DNA of 64,000 nucleotides from Microbispora sp. ZYX-F-249 (GTDB lineage: Bacteria > Actinomycetota > Actinomycetes > Streptosporangiales > Streptosporangiaceae). The stretch is from assembly GCF_039649665.1 (NCBI RefSeq), contig NZ_JBDJAW010000009.1:124001-188000 (forward strand), read 5' to 3'. Position numbers and translations under genes: made by a program. Positions 17,698 to 25,522 of this stretch are shown here, piece by piece. The notes beneath the pieces are model-generated. The model had not been told where the DNA came from, ran no database searches, and worked only from the letters and a program-made list of their open reading frames with translations. Every line of letters begins with the position of its first letter. Within the stretch, counting starts at the first letter, position 1.

Positions 17698-18795
17698 GTG
17701 CCCGGTTCCGATGCGTGTGGTTTCGATGTGCCCGCTGCCGATGTGCCCGCTGCCGCTGTGCCCGGCCGTGATGCGCCCGGCTCCGCCACGCCCAGTCCTG
17801 CCGCGTCCGACATCGCCGTGCCCGCGGCGGGCTGGGCGCCTCCCGGCGCCGTACGGTTCGCCGGCGGCGTGCCGGTCGCCCTGGTGGCGCCCGGCGCGGG
17901 GCTGGCGTCACTGCCCGCGGCCCTCGGCGACATGGTCACGTTGCGCCATGTCGATTTGGACGGGAACGCGCTCACGACGGTGCCCGGCTGGATCGCGCGT
18001 CTGGAGCGGCTGCGGGTCCTGCTGCTCTACGGCAACCGGATCGCGGCGCTCCCGCCGGAACTGGGCCGCCTCGTGTCGCTTGAACATCTCGGCGCCGGGC
18101 ACAACGCGCTGACCACGGTTCCGGACACGCTGTGGCGGCTGACCCGGCTGCGGTCGCTCGTCCTGGCGGAGAACGAGATCACGGACCTTCCTCCCGGCCT
18201 GGCCCGCCTCCGCGAGCTGCGCATGCTCGACCTGGGCCACAACCGGCTGCGCGAGGTGCCCGTGGAGATCGGGGACCTGCCCTGCCTCACGGACTACCTC
18301 TACCTGAGCGACAACGGCTTCACGTCGGTGCCCGCCTCGCTGGGGCGGCTCGACCGGCTCGGCTATCTCAACCTCGCCGAGAACCGGCTGGCCGCGCTGC
18401 CCGAGACGATCGGCGGCATGGCCGGCCTGCACGAGTTGCGCGTCCAGGACAACCGGCTGACCGCGCTGCCGGAGACGATCGGACGCCTGAGCGGGCTGCG
18501 CGAACTTCATCTGAAGAACAACCGCCTCGCGGCGCTGCCCGAGTCGATCGGCGGGCTGCGCGCGCTGCGCCACCTGGATCTGCGGGGCAATCCCCTGGAA
18601 CGGCTGCCCGACTCCGTGGTCCGCCTGACGGCCCTGACCCATCTGGACCTGCGGGCGACCCGTCTCCGCACACTGCCCGACGGGCTGGCGGAGCTGCCCC
18701 GGCTGGAGAAACTCGACCTGCGCTGGGTCAAGTTCGACCAGGTGCCCGGCTGCGTCCGCCCGCTGCGCGAGCGAGGGTGCGTCGTCCTGCTCTGA
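17698..18795 (+). CDS. Leucine-rich-repeat protein
   Basis: About 365 residues. The N-terminal 50 residues are a low-complexity Ala/Pro/Val/Asp stretch (VPAADVPAAAVPG), encoded by short DNA repeats. From about residue 75 there are around twelve 23-residue leucine-rich repeats of the LPxxLGxLxxLxxLxLxxNxL type, as in GTIGRLSGLRELHLKNNRLAALPESI-like units. The repeats should form a curved protein-binding solenoid. No signal peptide, transmembrane segment or effector domain is seen, so it is probably cytosolic. The start is uncertain: GTG at 17698 is used, but upstream starts to 17629 are possible. It has no clear operon partner. Confidence 0.8.
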   Translation: MPGSDACGFDVPAADVPAAAVPGRDAPGSATPSPAASDIAVPAAGWAPPGAVRFAGGVPVALVAPGAGLASLPAALGDMVTLRHVDLDGNALTTVPGWIARLERLRVLLLYGNRIAALPPELGRLVSLEHLGAGHNALTTVPDTLWRLTRLRSLVLAENEITDLPPGLARLRELRMLDLGHNRLREVPVEIGDLPCLTDYLYLSDNGFTSVPASLGRLDRLGYLNLAENRLAALPETIGGMAGLHELRVQDNRLTALPETIGRLSGLRELHLKNNRLAALPESIGGLRALRHLDLRGNPLERLPDSVVRLTALTHLDLRATRLRTLPDGLAELPRLEKLDLRWVKFDQVPGCVRPLRERGCVVLL

Positions 18796-18798
18796 GCC

Positions 18799-18869
18799 TG
18801 CTCTGTGCTTCTCTGCGCCATCTCTGTGCCTGCTCTGTGCCTGCCCTGTGCCTGCCCTGTGCTTCTCTT
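18799..18869. repeat. Short CTGCTCTGTGC-type direct repeats
   Basis: Five to seven degenerate copies of a 10-12 base unit (CTGCCCTGTGC and CTGCTCTGTGC) fill the gap between the LRR gene and the convergent TetR gene. No coding function is seen. Confidence 0.5.
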
Positions 18870-18882
18870 GGTGGTGCTGACG

Positions 18883-19530
18883 TCAGCTCGCGGCCGACGC
18901 CGGCTCCGCCTCCGCCTGACCGGGGCGTACGGGCAGGTCCCAGCCGGGACGCAGGGAGCGCTCGGCCAGCGTGAGCAGGTCCTCGTACCGGCGTGCCAGG
19001 CCGTTGAGATCCTCCGTGGGCCCGTTCATGCAGAGCAGCCCGATGCTCACGAAGACCGAGACGACGAGCTGGGACTGCAGGTCGTCGGGCGCCGTTCCCA
19101 TCCTGCGGGCCACCTCGGCGACCAGCCTGCGCTCGTTCTCCCTGATCAGCCGCATGGCGCCCGCGAGCAGGGACGGAGTGGTGTGGACGAGCCGCTGGGC
19201 CTTCAGGATCCTGCCCGCCTCGGCGCCGTCGATCTCTCGTAGGATGCTCAGCATCGCGCGCATCGACTGACTCAGCGCGGTGAACGGCGACTCCGACCAC
19301 GGCCGTGCGACCAGTTCGGCGAGGAACATCTCCTGCTCGTCGGCGGTCAGAGAGAGCGCCACGTCCTCCTTCGAGGCGAAGTAGCGGAAGAAGGTCCTGG
19401 GCGAGACCTCCACTTCGGCCGCGATCTGGTCGATCGTCGTCGCCTCGTAGCCCTGGGAGAGGAAAAGGTCGAGGGCCGCGTCGATCAGGGCGTCCCGCGT
19501 CCGCTGCTTCTTGCGCTCACGCAGACCCAC
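18883..19530 (-). CDS. TetR-family repressor, likely controls adjacent MFS pump
   Basis: 215 residues. The N-terminal TetR helix-turn-helix (about 6-52) has RDALIDAALDLFLSQGYEATTIDQIAAEVEVSPRTFFRYFASKED. The remaining helices form a ligand pocket that cannot be assigned. It is divergent from a DHA2-type drug transporter, a common repressor/pump arrangement. The GTG at 19530 is chosen because GAGGAGGTG ends six bases upstream; a GTG nine bases earlier would overlap that box. A TGTCA-N5-TGACA dyad sits between the two genes. Confidence 0.92.
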   Translation of the reverse strand: MGLRERKKQRTRDALIDAALDLFLSQGYEATTIDQIAAEVEVSPRTFFRYFASKEDVALSLTADEQEMFLAELVARPWSESPFTALSQSMRAMLSILREIDGAEAGRILKAQRLVHTTPSLLAGAMRLIRENERRLVAEVARRMGTAPDDLQSQLVVSVFVSIGLLCMNGPTEDLNGLARRYEDLLTLAERSLRPGWDLPVRPGQAEAEPASAAS

Positions 19531-19606
19531 GGCGGTCACCTCCTCGAAACCATCGGTTCACGTACTGCCACATGTCACCGTATGTCGGATAAAAGGATTT
19601 GTCATC

Positions 19607-19621
19607 TGTCATCGACTGACA
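19607..19621. promoter_or_regulatory. TGTCA-N5-TGACA dyad, candidate TetR operator
   Basis: A perfect inverted repeat, with further TGTCA motifs at 19573 and 19600, lies in the 135-base region between the TetR gene and the MFS gene. The position fits control of both genes. Confidence 0.5.
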
Positions 19622-19665
19622 TAAATTACTGCGGGTCTACTCGGTGTTGCTAAGGGGGAACCTCC

Positions 19666-21234
19666 ATGACTCAAGCCGTATCGGCGGTGGACGCCGACGC
19701 GCCTCCAGGGCGGGGCCAGGGCCATCCGTGGCTCACGCTGCTCGCCGTCTCGCTCGGCGTCATCATGGTCATGCTCGACGGCACGGTCGTGGCGATCGCG
19801 AACCCGGTCATCCAGGTCGAACTCAAGGCGACACTGGCCGACCTGCAGTGGGTGACCAGCGGTTACCTGCTCGCGCTGGCGGTCTTCCTGATCACGGCCG
19901 GCAAGCTCGGCGACCTCTTCGGCCACAAGCGGGTCTTCCTGATCGGCGTCGCCGGCTTCGCGCTGACCTCGCTCGCCATCGGTCTGTCGTCCTCGATCGG
20001 CATGCTGATCGCGCTGCGCGTGCTGCAGGGACTGTTCGGCGCGCTGCTGCAGCCCGCCGCGCTCGCGTTGCTGCGATCGGCCTTCCCCGGCGAGAAGCTG
20101 AACATGGCCATGGGCGCGTGGGGCGCGATCATCGGTCTGTCGAGCGCGGGCGGCCCGATCATCGGCGGCCTGCTGGTGGAGAACGTGAGCTGGCAGTCGG
20201 TGTTCTTCATCAACGTGCCGGTCGGCGTGGTGGCTCTGGCGTTCGGGCTGTGGGCGCTGCGGGAGAGCAAGGCCAAGACGCTGTCCAGGGTCGACTGGCT
20301 CGGCGTCGTGCTGCTGTCCGGTGCGATGTTCGCGCTGGTGTGGGCCATCATCAAGGCTCCCGAGTGGGGCTGGGGCGACGCCAGGACGCTCGGCTTCCTC
20401 GCCGCCGCCGTGGTCGTCGGGGCCGTATTCCTGTTCTGGCAGTCGAAGGCGCGTGAGCCGCTGCTGCAGCTGAGCCTGTTCCGCAACGCCTCGGTCTCGA
20501 TCGGGACCGTCCTCATGATCCTCATGTCGTTCGCGATGTTCGGCGCGATGTTCTTCCTCACGTTCTTCTTCCAGGGTGTGCACGGGCTCACGCCGCTCGA
20601 CTCCGGCCTGCGGATGCTGCCCATGAGCGCCGGCATGATCGTCGCCTCGCCCATCGCGGGCATTCTCATCGGCAAGCTCGGTCCGAAGATCACCATCGCG
20701 GGCGGCATGGTGATCGCGGCCGTCGCCATGTTCCTCATGTCGCGGCTCAGCGTCGACGCGGCCTTCGCCGACACCGCGATCCCGTTCGTGCTGCTCGCGT
20801 TCGGCCTGTCGCCGGTGTTCGTCGGCGCCACCGAGATCATCGTGGGCAACGCCCCCGAGGAGCTGAGCGGCGTCGCGGGCGGCGTGCAGAACTCCGCGAT
20901 GCAGGTCGGCGGCGCGCTCGGCACCGCCATCCTGGGCGCGGTCGTGTCCGCCAAGGTGGCCGACGTGCTGCCGGGCTACCTCGGCCCGATGGCGCAGGCC
21001 GTCAAGCCCGCGGAGATGGAAGGGCTGAAGGCCCTGGCCTCGGTGGGCCAGGCCCCGCCCGGGCTCCCGGCCCAGGTGGCCAAGACGGTCGCCGACGCGG
21101 CGCACCTGTCCTTCATGGACGGCCTGCACCTCGGCTTCGTCGTGAGCACGGCGGTCGCCCTCGTCGCGGCGGCCCTGGCCCTGTTCGTCAAGGCCGGCCG
21201 CAAGACCGAGGGCGCCCCGGTCCACATGGGCTGA
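19666..21234 (+). CDS. DHA2-type MFS drug efflux transporter (EmrB/QacA)
   Basis: 522 residues with about 14 membrane segments. The motif LDGTVVAIANPVIQ in helix 1, the motif A loop GKLGDLFGHKRVF (about 80-95) and the motif C-like region GPIIGGLL in helix 5 place it in the 14-helix drug:proton antiporter family. The C-terminal cytosolic tail is short. The substrate is unknown. It is divergent from a TetR repressor that most likely senses the exported compound. The start ATG follows AAGGGGGAACC. A strong hairpin follows the stop. Confidence 0.93.
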   Translation: MTQAVSAVDADAPPGRGQGHPWLTLLAVSLGVIMVMLDGTVVAIANPVIQVELKATLADLQWVTSGYLLALAVFLITAGKLGDLFGHKRVFLIGVAGFALTSLAIGLSSSIGMLIALRVLQGLFGALLQPAALALLRSAFPGEKLNMAMGAWGAIIGLSSAGGPIIGGLLVENVSWQSVFFINVPVGVVALAFGLWALRESKAKTLSRVDWLGVVLLSGAMFALVWAIIKAPEWGWGDARTLGFLAAAVVVGAVFLFWQSKAREPLLQLSLFRNASVSIGTVLMILMSFAMFGAMFFLTFFFQGVHGLTPLDSGLRMLPMSAGMIVASPIAGILIGKLGPKITIAGGMVIAAVAMFLMSRLSVDAAFADTAIPFVLLAFGLSPVFVGATEIIVGNAPEELSGVAGGVQNSAMQVGGALGTAILGAVVSAKVADVLPGYLGPMAQAVKPAEMEGLKALASVGQAPPGLPAQVAKTVADAAHLSFMDGLHLGFVVSTAVALVAAALALFVKAGRKTEGAPVHMG

Positions 21235-21248
21235 CGTCCGTTCCCTTC

Positions 21249-21282
21249 CGTACGGCTCCCGCCACCCGGCGGGGGCCGTACG
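21249..21282 (+). terminator. Strong hairpin after MFS gene
   Basis: A 15-bp stem (21249-21263 with 21268-21282), with one G-T wobble and a four-base loop, starts 15 bases after the transporter stop. Confidence 0.75.
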
Positions 21283-21328
21283 CGCGTCCGGGTCGGGAGC
21301 GCCTGCTCGCTCAGTAGACTTGGTATCC

Positions 21329-21580
21329 GTGAGCGGCACGAAGATTCTTCCCGAGAGCGACGTAACACCCCGGCTCTCGCACGGCGACGGTGACCACGAG
21401 CGCTTCTCGCACTTCGCCGACAAAAACAAGATCACCGAGAGCTACGTCACCGGCGCGCCGGTGCGGGCCCTGTGCGGCAAGGTCTGGGTGCCCAGCCGCG
21501 ACCCGAAGAAGTACCCGGTCTGCCCGGAGTGCAAGGAGATCTACGAGGGGCTGCCCAAGGGCGAACCGTCCGGCGAGTGA
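21329..21580 (+). CDS. DUF3039 family protein, zinc-ribbon-like
   Basis: 83 residues of the actinobacterial DUF3039 family. It has Cys in LCGKVWVP and a CPEC knuckle near residue 68, which together with an upstream His could bind zinc. The segment HFADKNKITESYVTGAPVRALCGKVW is the family core. The function is not known. GTG at 21329 is favoured: a -10-like TAGACT at 21315-21320 lies eight bases upstream, so the mRNA may start at the GTG. In other actinomycetes I recall this gene next to the helicase found here at 25523; here about 4 kb separates them. Confidence 0.85.
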   Translation: MSGTKILPESDVTPRLSHGDGDHERFSHFADKNKITESYVTGAPVRALCGKVWVPSRDPKKYPVCPECKEIYEGLPKGEPSGE

Positions 21581-21651
21581 GTGTCGATACGGGATCATCA
21601 CGTCCCCCGCGGCTAGGGTCTGCCTTCTGACCAGCCGTATCGGGGGAACGA

Positions 21652-22794
21652 ATGGTTCGGCGACCCATCGCCGTCTTCCTTGCATGCCTTTACGCGCTGG
21701 GCGGCGCCTGCGCCGCCCCGGCGTCCGCAGCCTCCCGGGCGACCGGGGGTCACGCCGGCACCGGAATGCGCGGTTCGCCGGCCTCCCGGCCGGACGCCTG
21801 TCTCGCCCGCCACGCCGTGCCGCAACGCCGGCACGGCGTGGGCGCGCTCACCCACGCGGCGGAGCCGCGTGAGCCCGGGCCCGACGAGGTCGCCCGGATG
21901 TCGGCCGACCTGGCCCGCAGGCTCGGGACGGCGCGGCGGGAGGACCCGGCGGAGCGGGGGAACGCCGCGCGGCGGGGGAGTGCTTCCGGCACCCTCGAGC
22001 GGATAACCGTTCCGGTGTGGGTCCACATCATCAGGGACCACGCGCTCGGCCTGCCCGACTCCGCCGTCGCCCGGCAGATCGCCGTGCTGAACACGGCCTA
22101 CTCGGGCGGGTACGGCGGGGCCGACACCGGCGTGCGCTTCGCGCTCAAGGGCATCACCCACACCGACAACCGGAGCTGGTTCCGCGACCCCCTCGGCTTC
22201 GAGGAGCCGATGAAGAAGAAGCTGCGGGTCGGGGGTCCGGAGACGCTCAACCTGTACATCGCGCAGCTGAGCCGGCTCGTGCTCGGCTACTCCACCTACC
22301 CGTACTGGTACGACGACGAGCCCGTGCTGGACGGCGTGGTGATCGACTGGCGGAGCGTCCCGGGCGGCCCGCTGCGCGATTTCGCCAGGGGTTTCACGGC
22401 CGTGCACGAGATCGGCCACTGGTTCGGCCTGCTGCACACCTTCGAGAACGGCTGCAAGGCCCCCGGGGACTCGGTGGACGACACCCCGGCCGAGGCGTAC
22501 CCGACGAACGGCTGCCCCTCGAAGAAGGACACCTGCCCCGCCCCCGGCGGCGACCCGATCCACAACTTCATGGACTACGCCCAGGATCGCTGCATGCGCG
22601 AGTTCACGGTGGGCCAGGGCGTACGCGTCCACCAGATGTGGGACGCCTACCGCCGCCCGGCGCCGCTGGGAGCCGACGCGGGGACGCGGAAGGCCGCCGC
22701 CACGATCGAGAGGCCCGCCGCGGACGGCGCCGGCGACGAGGTGCCGAGCGCTGCCCAGGGCGACGAGGAGGCGGTCATAGAGGCCGCGAGATAG
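21652..22794 (+). CDS. Secreted M43-like zinc metalloprotease
   Basis: 380 residues with a signal peptide (1 to about 27, ending ASA). The N-terminal 110 residues are a poorly conserved Arg/Ala-rich region, probably a propeptide. The metzincin zinc site is HEIGHWFGLLH (HExxHxxGxxH), and the Met-turn is NFMDY. Several Cys residues after the zinc site could form disulfides. This is the pappalysin-like M43 pattern of secreted bacterial proteases. The substrate is unknown. The start ATG follows GGGGGAA. It is monocistronic as far as can be seen. Confidence 0.9.
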   Translation: MVRRPIAVFLACLYALGGACAAPASAASRATGGHAGTGMRGSPASRPDACLARHAVPQRRHGVGALTHAAEPREPGPDEVARMSADLARRLGTARREDPAERGNAARRGSASGTLERITVPVWVHIIRDHALGLPDSAVARQIAVLNTAYSGGYGGADTGVRFALKGITHTDNRSWFRDPLGFEEPMKKKLRVGGPETLNLYIAQLSRLVLGYSTYPYWYDDEPVLDGVVIDWRSVPGGPLRDFARGFTAVHEIGHWFGLLHTFENGCKAPGDSVDDTPAEAYPTNGCPSKKDTCPAPGGDPIHNFMDYAQDRCMREFTVGQGVRVHQMWDAYRRPAPLGADAGTRKAAATIERPAADGAGDEVPSAAQGDEEAVIEAAR

Positions 22795-22957
22795 GGCGTG
22801 ATGACGAATCGGCCCTGAGCCGTTGACGCGGCGGCGCGGGTGTGAGTAACTCCACAGCAGCGTTCATGGTCACGGAGCCTCGCGCCCGGCCCTGAGCGCC
22901 GAGTCACTCGCCGGTTCCGTCCCACGCGCGCCCGGCCAGGCCGCCCGGGGAGGCTTT

Positions 22958-24148
22958 GTGGATGACCAGTGGATGCGCCGGGTCTGGCCCCCCGCCGAGG
23001 AGGAGTCCCCGCCATCCGAGGAGGGCCCCACCCGCCCGTACGGCGCTCCGGGCGAGCCGCCGTCGCCCCCGCAGTGGCCCACACGCCCGTACGGCGGCCG
23101 GGAGGCCGAGGAGGAGAGCTTCACCCGTGCGTACCGCCTGCCCGGCGGCGTGGCGGAGGAGAGGCCCGGGCGTGCCGGGCCGGAGCAGGAGGGCTTCGCC
23201 GCTCGCCCGTACCGCCTGCCGGGAGACGCGGCGGAGGAGGGGCACGGGCCTTCTGAACCGGCGCAAGGGGGATTCGCCACCCGCCCCTACCTGATGCCGG
23301 ACAGAGGCGAGGCGGGACACGAGGGCAGGCGACCGCCGCAGCGGCCCGCCGACGAGGGCTTCCCGGGTGTGTACCGCCTGCCCGGCGACGCGACGCCGGA
23401 AAAGCCCGCCTATCCGGGGCCCGAGAGCGCCGGAGGCGGCTTCACGCGTCCGTACGGCGCGCCGGTCTCCGAGAGGCGAGCGGCCGACCGCCCGGTGTGG
23501 CCCTCGCTGGACCTGGAGCCCGCCAAACCCGGGGACGACCTGCCTCCCTCAGCCCGCCGCTATCGCGCGCCCGACACGCCGCCCCGCAGGATGCCTCGCT
23601 GGTTACAGCGCCTTCTCGTCGGCAGTCTCGCGCTGGTCTGCTCGGCCGCCGTCATCGGCGCGGTGGTGGTCACGGTCCTGCAGCGGGCCGAGAGCGCGCC
23701 TCCCACGGTCGTCAACGATCAGATCGCGGGGGTCACCTACACGCTGCCGCCCGAGTGGCGGGAGGGCGTGGTCGCGCCCGTGACCGGATTCACCTCGTCC
23801 GCCGCGCGTGGGGACAGCGCGACGGTCATGACCCGCCCCGGCGACCGGGTGGACCCGCCCAACCTGCGCTCGGCCGTCATCGACCTGAGCGATCTCTACA
23901 CGCAGTTGCTGCTGCACGGCGACAAGGTCGACGTGCTCGACGATCGCGCGGTCACCGTCGGCGGGCGGCCGGGCCACACCCGCGCCGTACGCGCCGAGTA
24001 CACCGACGTCGTCAACGAACCCGCCTTCATGCGGGTGACCCTGCTGACCCGGCCGGACGGCGGCAGCACGGTCCTGCTCGGGCTGGCCCATCCCGACGAT
24101 CCCCGGTCGCGCGCCGAAATCGAGGGCCTGATGTGGGGAGCCCGCTGA
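22958..24148 (+). CDS. Single-pass membrane protein with repeated PY motif
   Basis: 396 residues, family not recognised. The first 215 residues are a disordered, acidic and Pro-rich cytoplasmic region carrying about eight copies of a short motif of the form (T/A)RPYRLPGD or RPYGAPG at intervals of about 20-30 residues. A basic segment (RRMPRWLQRLL) precedes one transmembrane helix (about 218-240). The outside domain (about 245-396) is compact and contains YTLPPEWREG and several beta-type segments. A Pro-rich inner region with an outer sensor-like domain is common in actinobacteria, but no function is established. The GTG start follows GGGGAGG. Confidence 0.7.
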   Translation: MDDQWMRRVWPPAEEESPPSEEGPTRPYGAPGEPPSPPQWPTRPYGGREAEEESFTRAYRLPGGVAEERPGRAGPEQEGFAARPYRLPGDAAEEGHGPSEPAQGGFATRPYLMPDRGEAGHEGRRPPQRPADEGFPGVYRLPGDATPEKPAYPGPESAGGGFTRPYGAPVSERRAADRPVWPSLDLEPAKPGDDLPPSARRYRAPDTPPRRMPRWLQRLLVGSLALVCSAAVIGAVVVTVLQRAESAPPTVVNDQIAGVTYTLPPEWREGVVAPVTGFTSSAARGDSATVMTRPGDRVDPPNLRSAVIDLSDLYTQLLLHGDKVDVLDDRAVTVGGRPGHTRAVRAEYTDVVNEPAFMRVTLLTRPDGGSTVLLGLAHPDDPRSRAEIEGLMWGAR

Positions 24149-24534
24149 ACTCACCGCCGGACCGGCCGCGCGCTCGTACGGCGCCCTGCACCGATGTCCG
24201 GAAATAACCTTCTGTCGCCCACTCTTCGCATGTTCGGCCCCCAATAGCCATTGATATAAGCGGTTGGTCGGCATATCCGCCCGGCTGTTTTTCCTGATTG
24301 TCCGGTTGAAGCTGCATATATGCGTGTTGATCGGCACTCCGGCATTCGCCTGTGGAATAAGAGGAGATAGTGGGATCTCCGGGACGGCTTTGAGGTAGGC
24401 GTAACATCTGTTTGCCGCTATCCAGTAAGTGGCGCGCTGCCCGCGTTTCCCCTGACAGGTATCTTCAATGACGCATCGCACGAAAACGCGGTGACCCGGA
24501 AAGACCAATTCTCTCACCATGGGGGGAAATCAAA
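24149..24534. other. AT-rich intergenic region
   Basis: This 386-base stretch is clearly lower in GC than its surroundings, with runs such as TATAAGCGG, TTTTTCC and GGAATAAGAGG. I see no supported coding frame; frames on the minus strand lack a ribosome-binding site and family features. It may hold the promoter of the exported protein gene at 24535 or be a remnant of transferred DNA. Confidence 0.4.
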
Positions 24535-25119
24535 TTGATTTCTCGTAGGAGCAGCTCGGCCTCTGGTTCGCGTGGCGCCGGTCGCCTGCTGATGTGGTCC
24601 GCCGCGGCAGCGGTGACCTGCGCGACCGTGGGGCTGTCGGGCGCGGTCGCAGCGAGTGCGGCCCCGGCGAAGAACACCCCCGCCACGCAGGCGGCGACGA
24701 GCCCGGCGGGGGGTGGGAGGACCGTCGTCTACCCGCGCCTCGACACGGCCAACATCGTCACCAACTTCGCTGGCGGCGCAGCTCCTGTCGCCGTGCAGCA
24801 GACGGACGTCCTGACTGGGTCGGCGCGCAGGGGTATTCCCTGGGTCCACTCGCCGGTCAACACTGCGGGTACACGGTGGGTCAACCTCTCGTCTGTGTTC
24901 CCGGGCTTCGTGTACGACATCTCGCTCGCACCGGCCCCGAGTTCGGCGGCCACGGCCGCCAATCCGCTGACCACCATTGGTGTCCCCGGCGGCCTGGTCC
25001 GGGTCACCGTGCGGAAGGCGGACGGCAGGATCTTCTTCGCCGATTGCAGGGTGAGCATCGTCACGCCGCTGGCGCCCGCGACCTGCACGGGTCAGACGGA
25101 GATTCCGCCCAACTCCTAA
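24535..25119 (+). CDS. Small exported protein of unknown function
   Basis: 194 residues, family not recognised. An N-terminal export signal is clear: basic residues SRRSSSASGSRGAGR, then a hydrophobic core and an AAPAK-type cleavage region near residue 44. The mature part is beta-rich and neutral, with two Cys residues near the C-terminus (in FADCRVS and ATCTGQ) that could form a disulfide. The start is TTG at 24535, supported by GGGGGGAAA about eight bases upstream; no in-frame ATG fits. It follows an AT-rich region and is followed by a strong hairpin, so it is an isolated transcription unit. Confidence 0.65.
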   Translation: MISRRSSSASGSRGAGRLLMWSAAAAVTCATVGLSGAVAASAAPAKNTPATQAATSPAGGGRTVVYPRLDTANIVTNFAGGAAPVAVQQTDVLTGSARRGIPWVHSPVNTAGTRWVNLSSVFPGFVYDISLAPAPSSAATAANPLTTIGVPGGLVRVTVRKADGRIFFADCRVSIVTPLAPATCTGQTEIPPNS

Positions 25120-25141
25120 CGGTGATTTCAAGCGTGTGACC

Positions 25142-25186
25142 AGGGCGGGGACCCCGGAGCCGGACGGTTCTGGCGGTCCCCGCCCT
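25142..25186 (+). terminator. Hairpin after the exported protein gene
   Basis: A perfect 12-bp stem (25142-25153 with 25175-25186) encloses a 21-base loop, starting 23 bases after the stop codon. Confidence 0.65.
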
Positions 25187-25522
25187 CGCCGCTCTCACGC
25201 GCCGAACCGCAGGGTGAGCAGCTCAAGTGGTGCGCCCCGAGCGCTCGTCGCGGGGGACGCGGGCACGCGATGTCTTGTCCTGTCACGAGAAACTGGTCGC
25301 GATCCGAGGCGGCTCATTGCCGTTCCGGGCGTCCGGTACGGTGCCGCTTCTCCTGTTGCCAAGAGAACCTATCGGGCATGTGGCCAGTGCCACACTGGGT
25401 GATTTCGGACCGCCTCGCGTGTGCGGGGCACGTCCTGTCGGTCGGGCGGGCTAGTCTGAATCCACTGTGAGGGAGCGAACCGATAGAGACACCAGTGTTC
25501 CGATGAGTTCGGGGAGGCGTCG
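25187..25522. other. Intergenic region upstream of helicase gene
   Basis: No coding frame is supported. A -10-like TAGTCT lies at 25452-25457, which would give a leader of about 60 bases for the helicase gene. Nothing else is recognised. Confidence 0.35.

Noticed and set aside
19609-21435. 608-codon minus-strand frame
   Set aside because: It is antisense to the MFS transporter and has low-complexity composition.
24027-24407. Minus-strand 126-codon frame in the AT-rich region
   Set aside because: It overlaps the end of the PY-motif gene antisense, lacks a ribosome-binding site and shows no domain.
25136-25402. 88-codon plus-strand frame after the exported protein gene
   Set aside because: It runs through the terminator hairpin, has no ribosome-binding site and has Arg/Pro-rich random composition.
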